Shown: positions 57,101-64,000 of the stretch, piece by piece
Position numbering within the stretch: the first letter of the stretch is position 1
Layout of the letters: the number at the start of each line of letters is the position of its first letter
Origin: Eretmocerus hayati
Taxonomy: Eukaryota; Arthropoda; Insecta; Hymenoptera; Aphelinidae
DNA length: 64,000 nucleotides
Direction: 5' to 3'
NCBI GenBank assembly: GCA_029851415.1
Contig: CM056744.1
Span: forward strand, 61,994,172 to 62,058,171
Made by a program: the position numbers and the translations under genes
The notes under the pieces: model-generated
Told to the model about the DNA's origin: nothing
The model's database searches: none
The model's input: the letters and a program-made list of their open reading frames with translations, nothing else

Positions 57101-58326
57101 CTATTTTGTGAAACAGTTATCCGTAGAATGGTGATGAAAACTAATCGAATGAATTGTGATTTACTCTTCGCTGAAAACTGCTACCAGATTGTAGCTTTGA
57201 TTATCATCATGGCCATGACACTTGTCCCCTCATGGTAGCGATGCCCCTGGTGAGACATTACGGACGCTTTGGGAATGCAATTCCAGTAGTTTTCAAGTTG
57301 ATCGAGATATCTTAATGAATATTGAAATCAGTTGTTCTCATAGACTTTCGGTTCAATTGAGTCAACTGAAACTCGCGACAAAATCAGCGGAAACTGGATG
57401 CCTCGGGATACTAATTCAAATTGATGGCTCACTCAGTGAGGCTGGCAGAACTGAATCCGGTGTCTTTGATCATTTCTCTAGTAAGGGGTGGTTCTTGCTT
57501 TAAAACACCATGTGGGTCGGGTGTGGTCACGTGACTTTCGAGTGACGACTTTAAGACTGGTAGGATTGAATCGTCTATTGCGGGTTAAGAGTACTAAAAC
57601 AAATGGAACAAAATGTGCGTGTAACGGTATTTGAGAGATCCTATCGAATGAAATGTACAATATAATCCATTACTGTTTCTCAATCGTTCATAATCCCAAA
57701 TTTGAAAGGCAAGAGAAATTTTTCTGTGATGATTCATGTTCTCGGAATGAATCAATTTGGTATATAGAAACTCTTGTCCTTCATGAGATTGGAACCCGCG
57801 TTAAATAATAATAGTAGTAGTGATAATATAACTAACCCTAATACCAAGTCGGTTTTACATGGAATTAATTCAAATGTGCGTAACAGAGGGCTAAATGTAA
57901 GGATATTATAAATAAATTAATCGGTGTGTTACGTAGAATATTTGAAGCATATCATTCGTTTCTGTAGAGTCGGAGTATCTACCATTTTCCAAGACTCCTC
58001 CCTTTTCCGACGTGTCGGCTCTAACTTATTTTAAAATGTTACACAAGTCAAGGATCTAACTTTTTTTGTGTTTACATACGCCGATGGGATCATCCACAGT
58101 GTCTGTGAGTATGCACTAAGGTATCGTCATTCTTCAACAATTCGACATAGTCGAAGAGGAATAGTAAGCTCTCAACAACAAAAAAAACCCAGTGTAAAAT
58201 CTGAATCTATAGCTGACAGTTTTCTACTGTTGATAGTGAAGAATATTACTATATCCCACTTGGGGAGTAGAGATGTGATAAAAAAAAACGACTAAAAGAT
58301 GCGTGTAATGGTGATTCAGTCTTCTT
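51151..58326. other. 7.2 kb of AT-rich DNA with no gene recognised
   Basis: All open frames are short (up to 118 codons at 53,229-53,585) and none has a domain I recognise. Minor features are a near-perfect palindrome at 51,643-51,674, a small palindrome GACTGTCATTGACAGTC near 53,363-53,379, and a (CA)n run near 56,097-56,114. It may contain old, unrecognisable transposon remains. Confidence 0.5.
51643..51674. other. 32-bp near-perfect palindrome
   Basis: TTATGCTCTAAACTT, two bases, then its exact reverse complement. No gene adjoins it. It could be a residual foldback or a cruciform-prone site. Confidence 0.75.
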
Positions 58327-58730
58327 TTAACCCTTTCAGCACGGATGCCCATAATTATGGACATTTGACACCCTTACATTCAAATGCACCACAGTTGAGT
58401 CACACCAAATAATAGTATTAGGAATCACTGCGGTGGTCTTTGTCATTGTCATAACTATCTAGGAAAGTCGCCATTGAAATCGAAAAAACTCTAGTCTTAA
58501 ATTCGGGACGAAAAGTCTTGCTGCAGAACGTGAGAAAAAAAGTTTACCTCGAATCGTGAATTTTTTCATAAATATTTTTCTCTGACTCGAGCTAGTTTTT
58601 CTTCATGAGAATATTTTCATATCTTCCTTGAACGTTGAGACATGGTCTCAATTTTTTTTTTTTCAAAACCGTAGCTAGCTTTGGGAATAAAGGGCAAGCT
58701 AATATTGCGATGTCCACTATTATGGGCATT
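58327..58730. mobile_element. Possible piggyBac-like end (TTAA then CCCTTTCAGCACGG)
   Basis: TTAA (58,327-58,330) is followed by CCCTTTCAGCACGGATGCCC and ATAATTATGGACAT. A related inverted motif (TGTCCACTATTATGGGCATT) occurs at 58,711-58,730. piggyBac superfamily elements insert at TTAA and begin with CCC. The matching right terminus ending GGG-TTAA was not found and there is no transposase, so this is a partial or non-autonomous relic at best. Confidence 0.35.
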
Positions 58731-59433
58731 AGGTGGATGATTCTCATTTTTGCAATGATTGTTTTTTCTTCACTACGCTGTGATTAGATGTCACTTGCTC
58801 GCAATATAGTAGAATTCGTATCATTCAAATCTCGACAACCATTTGCAATGGTCTTCATGGCAACGTGAAAAAGAAAACAAAATCTCCGATACAGCCCAGC
58901 GTGACACTGTCAACCATCTGCTACAGTTCGATTCCCAAAAAACGCCCCGCACTGTAAGAACTGCATAGCACACACGGAAAAACCCTTAGTCGAGCTGACA
59001 GCATCGAAAAATCGAGCTGCCGCCAGCCGACTACGTAAATTCTGTTTTGAGCTCAGCGAGAGCTGCGGTAAGTACGCGGAGACTTGCGATAGGAACAACC
59101 AAGCTTGGCGCTTGGAGCGCGCCAAGTTCTGCGGCAGGATGGAGTACTCGAGCTGTCGCCAGGTCGAGCGAAAGCCTGGCGCACGCTTTAGCCCGCGTCC
59201 CAACGACATATCGGCTCGAGTCCTGCATACATGCACGCTGCATCAAAACCATAATGAAGTGATTTTTTATAACACTATCGTGACTACTTTTGCGACAATG
59301 ATGTCTTTATTGTCCCAGATATTTTCTCTAATATTCAACCGAACTTTTAATAATATGCATGCATGCAAATCGTGCAACAACAGGCACTCCAGGGATCCGG
59401 TAAGCATGTACAACCTTAGGCTCATGCTTTTCA
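58731..59433. other. Non-coding stretch, nothing recognised
   Basis: Overlapping open frames on both strands between 58,910 and 59,262 reflect a more GC-rich patch. None has a recognisable domain. TGCATGCATGC near 59,356 is a small palindrome. Confidence 0.45.
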
Positions 59434-59520
59434 TAGCAGCTTCTCAGCGTAATGGTAGAGTACTTGCCTGGCACGCAGTAGATGAGGGTTCGAATCCCAT
59501 CGGGGGTAAATTTTTTTTTT
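59434..59520 (+). other. tRNA-like sequence (Ala-like), probably a SINE head or tRNA pseudogene
   Basis: A near-match A box (CAGCGTAATGG, 59,445-59,455), an anticodon-type arm (CTTGC CTGGCAC GCAGT) with GGC in the loop, a perfect B box (GGTTCGAATCC, 59,487-59,497) and a T10 run just after (59,511-59,520). The acceptor stem does not pair and the T stem has mismatches, so it is unlikely to be a working tRNA gene. Confidence 0.6.
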
Positions 59521-59902
59521 CGTGATAATAATTTTTGGGTATACAAAGGTCTGTTTTTTTTCAACGAATTGATGAATTTCAAAGTATCTCAAGTTTCCAA
59601 CATTTTCTTCAAACCTTAGCAGCACGGTGCTAGATATACATGACATAGCTATCTCCGGCAATTTTCAGTTGATCGAGTAGTAGATCATGTATCTTCACCG
59701 GTTGGGTTTTTGCTGAATCACCCGGAATCATAGTTGCAGTCGAGTGTGGTATCACTCTTGGCTCGACATCTAAATATACATTTGTTATATAAACAAATCA
59801 ATTTGCAAAATTGGGAGTTTCTCAAGAAGAAAGGAATGGATTTGCTCGAACGGACTTGGAACGGGTTCTCGTGAAATTGTATAAAGAAGGGATTCTGGGA
59901 TC

Positions 59903-60430
59903 GATGATAACGAAAATGAACTGAGATCCGGAAAATTCACAATGGCGAAACCAACATGGCGAGCAGAAAATCATAATTCCCTCGGTTATCGCTGGAAAAT
60001 CGTATCATGGGGTTTTCTGGGTCGCTGATTACAAATTTGGAATCAGATTTCAAAAATTCACGTGGCCCATCGGAAATCGCGACCAGAAAATTCTCATTTT
60101 TTCCGATATTGATGAAAAAATTATTGATATCAGTTTTTGTGGCACTGATTACGAATTTGAACTCAGATGTAGAAAACTCAGAATACCCGTCCAAGATGGC
60201 GACAAGCAAATTTATAATTCCCTTAGGTATCGCTATAAAGTTGTTTTAAAGGGTTTCCCGGGTCGCTGATTACGAATTTGATCTCAGATTTTGAACAGTT
60301 AAAATGGCCGATCGGAGATAGCGACCAGCAAATTCTCAGTTCCCTCACATATTGCTCAAAAATTGTATATAATGGTTTTTGGGTTGCTAATACGAATTTG
60401 AACTCAAAATTTGAAGATTCGTACTGAAAT
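59903..60430. repeat. 120-bp tandem repeat, about 4.4 diverged units
   Basis: Units begin with GCTGATTACGAATTTGAACT-like sequence at about 59,903, 60,022, 60,143, 60,263 and 60,384 (spacing 119-121 bp). They contain shared blocks such as GATCGGAGATAGCGACCAGC and TTCCCTCGG. Open frames crossing it are by-products. Diverged units indicate an old array. Confidence 0.85.
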
Positions 60431-60795
60431 TCGGTTTCCTCGCCAGAGTGATCGACAGGAATTGTATAGGATTACACCATACTGAATTTAGGGACGTAAT
60501 GCATCTTCAAAAGTTGGAATATCCTTACCTGCAACTTTATCGATGTCGTGATCAACTCGATCTGGAATCATTATAGGCTCGTCTTGTAGGACTCTCACAT
60601 GTCTAAATCTGGATATTGTGGATCAAGGCCCTGTTTTACTGATAATGCCTTACAAATCTTTTGAAAGGAAGATCGTGAAAAGCAAATAATCACGGGAACA
60701 AGAGATACTTAGTTAACTGAATTTATTCTGGTATTGCAGTGCTCACGATTTCCATCTCTCTCACATGAAGATTTTCGTAAAATGTTCAATCTCAC
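60431..60795. other. Intergenic DNA downstream of the CACTA-like transposase
   Basis: No repeat or gene recognised. It probably holds the 3' part of the CACTA-like element, but I could not identify a CACT(A/G) terminus with confidence. Confidence 0.4.
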
Positions 60796-62973
60796 TCACA
60801 CATCATGCCGAGGCATTACTAATGTCCGACCATCCTTCTTAGTTAATAAACAAGGGCTGACCTTGGGAATTAGATCGATGTTAACGAACTCATCAGGGAC
60901 ATCATTATCAGCCACCACATAACATTCATACGAGTCCTCGTAATATATGACGTATAATGAACAAACGAGTAAATATATATGCCTGTTGACTTCAATAACT
61001 TCTTTCACTTTCGCAAACACCGGGTCCCCATATTCGTCTGCTCTCAACATGAATACTGTTCCATTGGTGAATCGTTTACCTAGGACTTCAACATCGCGAT
61101 AGATTTTTGCCCAATGATTACCCGTATAAGAAGCAACCCTTGTTCGCAGTTCAGATGGACTTACTCTCTCATTGACTACCGTCCCGAGAGGAAATTCTTC
61201 GGTTGGTCGAGGTGTGAATTCTTTGAGATAACACAGTTTCAAAAGATTTCTGATAGCTATCGTTTTGGGTAAATTCCGGGAGGAAGAGGTTCCATCGGCG
61301 ACGTCCTTTAGATCAGCGTGTTTCCTTTCGAATGCCATAGACCAGAAATGTATAAGCGGGCCGTTGTCCAGCATAATTTGTGGCAAATGAATCATGAAAT
61401 GAAATTTGGGTTTGAGGAGGCCAAATAGCTTTATATATAGTTTATGGTGATTTGTTATATTGTCACTCAGTATGAGCACATCAGTTCTGGTGAAACGAGG
61501 AGCAATAACAGTTCCAATAATTTTTCGCAGGATTCGATATAGAAGCCAGTATTCATCATGTTTTGGAACTAAGTCTCCTATCATTAGTATCAGATATTTA
61601 CTCAAACACAACATTTCTGCCGCCGACTGCCTTATTCTGATTCTTTGACTCAAGCCAGTTTCTTCACGTTCAGTTGCAGTACAATTGATGACAGTAATCG
61701 GCCGTGGCTTATTCGTTTCATGTTCACCGTAGTCGAACGTCGCAATTCGATGATTCAGAGCATCGAGCGTGAAATACTTCTTTTTGAAAACGAACACCGT
61801 CAAAACTTTTCCGATGACGCTTGGAACTACACCCTCGAAGAGATCATGCATCAAATCGAGAGAGCGATTTTCAGCAATATGGAACCGAGGAAGTCGATTA
61901 AACAAGCATTCTTGAACTACGCCACCAGTTCTATACATCACGTCTTCTGCATAATTTTTGACATTTCTAAGAAGTGACGAGCATTCAGTTACAAGTCTTT
62001 TACTTTGATCAGCTGTAGCCCGGCAAATTCTACAGCAATAATCAGTCAAGAAGTTGGAAACGAAGCCGCAACATTGATTGAGTCCGAGATTATCCCCAAC
62101 AAACAAAACGCATTCAAAATAAACTTGTTGGACAACCCCATCGATAGTAATCGAGATTCCCACCTCTGACAGATATTTTAAATCTCGCAGCAGTGGTTCA
62201 AAGCATGACTCATTACCGTACTCTTCTCGGTCTTTTGAATGAAATATTGTGGATATCAGTATATTTGAGAGTTTAGCTGAGAGATGTGGTGGAAGGGTTG
62301 GCAATGAAATATACACGGCTCCGAATTTCTGTTCGCCGCTATGGGATCCCAAGGGGTTCCTCAGCTCACAATCATCAAAGAAAACGATGAGTGGAAACAC
62401 AATTTTGTCTTTGAGGAATGGAAGAAATTTTTTCAGCCACAATCTGCCTTGAATAATGTTCGAGAAAGTTTTATTCTCTCTTAATAAATCATGTTGATAT
62501 TTCATCATAGATTTGAAAATGCCCGGAATTTGGAGGTAGACCTTCAGTGTTTCAGGGAGGGATATATGAATCCCAAACACAGTTTTCTTAACTGTTTCTA
62601 ACAACCCTATTTTGACATCTCTTTCGCCTATCGTAAAATCTTGTGGAGTTTGGAATACACTTTTCTTTTTATACATTGCAAACCGTTGCTTTTCTGTGAG
62701 TAATGAGGAGAAAGGTGATCTATTGTTGTCTAGAATGAGTAAAACTTTGCCGACAGTATCAGGATGAACCTCATCTCTCAAATCTGCCTGTATTTGCTGT
62801 TTCAAGTAAGGAATGAAGAGGTAGCAGATGAAACTGTTGAAAGATTTGATGATAATATCGATAAACTTCCTAGAAACGCTAGCATTGTTGTATAAGAACA
62901 ATGTGAACCTCATCAGCATCAGCGTAAATAGCGATGAATCTATCTCTGAACCGTAATCTTGCTGAAAATCCAT
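60796..62973 (-). CDS. CACTA/EnSpm-like (Tnp2-type) transposase, 725 codons, intact
   Basis: The largest intact frame in the window. Motifs in order: FFDDCELRNPLGSHSGEQKF (about residue 201), GAVYISLPTLPPHLSAKLSN, IFHSKDREEYGNESCFEPLL, a VYFECVLFVGDNLGLNQCCG block with an acidic residue typical of the catalytic core (about residue 290), a CCRIC zinc-binding pair followed by CRATADQSK, then FHIAENRSLDLMHDLFEGVV, LLKPKFHFMIHLPQ and HFWSMAFERKHADLK, and a C-terminal domain with repeated hydrophobic strands. This order is what I know from animal Tnp2-like proteins of the CACTA superfamily. They cut and paste their own element through short terminal repeats. There are no stops or frameshifts, so it may be recently active. 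ATG at 62,973 is a reasonable start. Another superfamily with a similar core is possible. Confidence 0.72.
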   Translation of the reverse strand: MDFQQDYGSEIDSSLFTLMLMRFTLFLYNNASVSRKFIDIIIKSFNSFICYLFIPYLKQQIQADLRDEVHPDTVGKVLLILDNNRSPFSSLLTEKQRFAMYKKKSVFQTPQDFTIGERDVKIGLLETVKKTVFGIHISLPETLKVYLQIPGIFKSMMKYQHDLLRENKTFSNIIQGRLWLKKFLPFLKDKIVFPLIVFFDDCELRNPLGSHSGEQKFGAVYISLPTLPPHLSAKLSNILISTIFHSKDREEYGNESCFEPLLRDLKYLSEVGISITIDGVVQQVYFECVLFVGDNLGLNQCCGFVSNFLTDYCCRICRATADQSKRLVTECSSLLRNVKNYAEDVMYRTGGVVQECLFNRLPRFHIAENRSLDLMHDLFEGVVPSVIGKVLTVFVFKKKYFTLDALNHRIATFDYGEHETNKPRPITVINCTATEREETGLSQRIRIRQSAAEMLCLSKYLILMIGDLVPKHDEYWLLYRILRKIIGTVIAPRFTRTDVLILSDNITNHHKLYIKLFGLLKPKFHFMIHLPQIMLDNGPLIHFWSMAFERKHADLKDVADGTSSSRNLPKTIAIRNLLKLCYLKEFTPRPTEEFPLGTVVNERVSPSELRTRVASYTGNHWAKIYRDVEVLGKRFTNGTVFMLRADEYGDPVFAKVKEVIEVNRHIYLLVCSLYVIYYEDSYECYVVADNDVPDEFVNIDLIPKVSPCLLTKKDGRTLVMPRHDV

Positions 62974-63262
62974 GGTTTATGTACGGAAGTACTTGTTTGT
63001 TCAGTGAACAAGATACCTACAACAATCAAACGGATGTATACCTTAGATTCACCAATGGACACCGGGGCATAAGCATTCGATTTGACTATCAATTGACATG
63101 AAATTTTATTTCAAACTGAAAGTCAACAGGCAAAATTAATGATGATAAGCTCAGAATACGAATTCCGTAATGGCTATTCGTACAAAAAATAAATACACCT
63201 ATAAATATATATGTATTTTACAATTTGAGCTTATGGAAAATGTATAGTAGCAGGGAAAGCTA
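62974..63262. other. Spacer between the two ORFs of the CACTA-like unit
   Basis: 289 bp of AT-rich DNA, with a TATAAATATATATG stretch near 63,200, between the upstream 221-codon ORF and the transposase start. It could hold the transposase promoter or be an intron; splice sites were not resolved. Confidence 0.45.
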
Positions 63263-63928
63263 TCATGCTTCAAGCTGAGTTTTGCTGCTTTTCTTCTTCT
63301 CTTTTTGCAGTGAATTATGCTGGGGTTTCTTCCTCTTTTTCGGTGGCGCCGGCGCCGGCCTTAGTTTGCGGTAACCAATATTTGAAATTAGTTGTGTCAC
63401 ACTGTTACCAATATCACCTGGATCTCCGTAAATATGTTGTCGCAAAAACTGCCAAGCTAGCGAGGATGGTCTAGGTGGTTGCTTTTGTAGTGTATAGGTG
63501 CATTTGTAGCAAATATCGACTGATTTCACGAGGGATTTGGGACCTTCAATACGATATCTGAAGTCCTCTAAAACAACGTAGCAGTGCTTAATTGCATCCA
63601 ACTTGCCAACAGCTACCACGTAAGGATTGAGTGGTAGGTCATGTTTAGTGAATAGAGCTTTCAAAGCTTTTGTTCTTTTTGGCAGTTCTTCTTTTTCTTT
63701 CAAATGATCCTGGAAGTTTGAATGTGAATATATGTATCGCGTGAAAAGACCACGCTTGATTGTCAATTCATGACGGGAACTCGTGGTTGAGCATCTCTTC
63801 ACAGGCACATATCCACAGTAGAGCAGGAAGAAAGAACGGTGAAGGATGTTTTTCCCTGTCAATAGTGCAGATAATTCAAGCACGCAGAAATGTTCGTGTT
63901 GTTGCAAGCTCCTTATTTGTTTGAACAT
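63263..63928 (-). CDS. Unknown 221-codon protein upstream of the transposase, probable accessory ORF of the same element
   Basis: An intact minus-strand frame of 221 codons reads in the same direction as the CACTA-like transposase and 289 bp upstream of it. The middle has a LNPYVVAVGKLDAIKHCYVV segment followed by FRYRIEGPKSLVKSVDICYK and SLAWQFLRQHIYGD, a layout I associate with uncharacterised insect proteins found near such transposases. That association is from memory and unverified. The C-terminal 40 residues are Pro/Lys rich (PAPPKKRKKP, KEKKKSSK), consistent with a nuclear-localisation or DNA-binding tail. There is no signal peptide or transmembrane segment. Alternatives are a host gene fragment or an upstream exon. 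Confidence 0.5.
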   Translation of the reverse strand: MFKQIRSLQQHEHFCVLELSALLTGKNILHRSFFLLYCGYVPVKRCSTTSSRHELTIKRGLFTRYIYSHSNFQDHLKEKEELPKRTKALKALFTKHDLPLNPYVVAVGKLDAIKHCYVVLEDFRYRIEGPKSLVKSVDICYKCTYTLQKQPPRPSSLAWQFLRQHIYGDPGDIGNSVTQLISNIGYRKLRPAPAPPKKRKKPQHNSLQKEKKKSSKTQLEA

Positions 63929-64000
63929 TCAACCCTTTTGAATCATCTCTGGACATGCGCCTGCTTGACTGTTATTTAGGGGAATCCAAGAAAATATCAA
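63929..64000. other. Right edge, nothing recognised
   Basis: 72 bp upstream of the accessory ORF. It may contain its promoter; no motif is identified. Confidence 0.3.

Noticed and set aside
59434..59520. Functional tRNA-Ala gene
   Set aside because: Boxes and an anticodon-type loop are present, but the acceptor and T stems are mismatched. It is called tRNA-like only.

Overview
This window looks like nuclear DNA of an invertebrate animal, most likely an insect or other arthropod. It has no bacterial gene layout. Instead it holds eukaryotic transposon families (non-LTR retrotransposons, a hAT element with a spliceable intron, a CACTA-like element, a tRNA-headed SINE, a retrotransposon gag), long microsatellites, an 88-bp satellite and AT-rich intergenic DNA. 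I found no ordinary host gene. The species cannot be named from the sequence. The window is essentially a museum of mobile DNA, with nested insertions that can be ordered in time.

Layout. (1) 1-10,381: a cluster of non-LTR retrotransposons of two families. A CR1/L2-like family lies on the plus strand (long copy 856-5,475; 5'-truncated copy 7,830-9,198; tails at 9,246-9,660). An R1-like family lies on the minus strand (the 5' end of one copy at 1-783; two 5'-truncated copies at 5,494-6,551 and 6,597-7,791). Almost every element boundary falls on a (TC)n tract. (2) 10,382-27,561: a 17.2-kb structure with near-identical terminal inverted repeats. They lead into arrays of one 88-bp satellite that point in opposite directions (about 6 units on the left, about 119 on the right) around a 5.9-kb core. 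The core holds two further palindromes. The whole structure interrupts a decayed LINE. (3) 27,768-36,590: two foldback structures. The larger is a 7.4-kb palindrome carrying a broken retrotransposon gag in each arm. (4) 36,591-38,776: two smaller inverted repeats. (5) 39,570-44,464: a decayed minus-strand jockey-like LINE split by insertions, two of which have exact target-site duplications. (6) 44,490-45,860: a small inverted pair of degenerate arrays. (7) 46,017-51,142: a complete hAT element with an 8-bp target duplication and a one-intron transposase broken by a frameshift. (8) 51,143-60,430: mostly featureless AT-rich DNA with a possible piggyBac-like end, a tRNA-like SINE head and a 120-bp tandem repeat. 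(9) 60,796-63,928: an apparently intact CACTA-like transposase with a second intact ORF upstream.

The strongest candidates for something undescribed are the 17.2-kb mirrored-satellite foldback element and the 7.4-kb palindrome with two diverging gag genes. A smaller mirrored array at 44.5-45.9 kb has the same architecture at one-tenth the size, so inverted arrays around a core may recur in this genome. The (TC)n association of two unrelated LINE families is the next most interesting signal.
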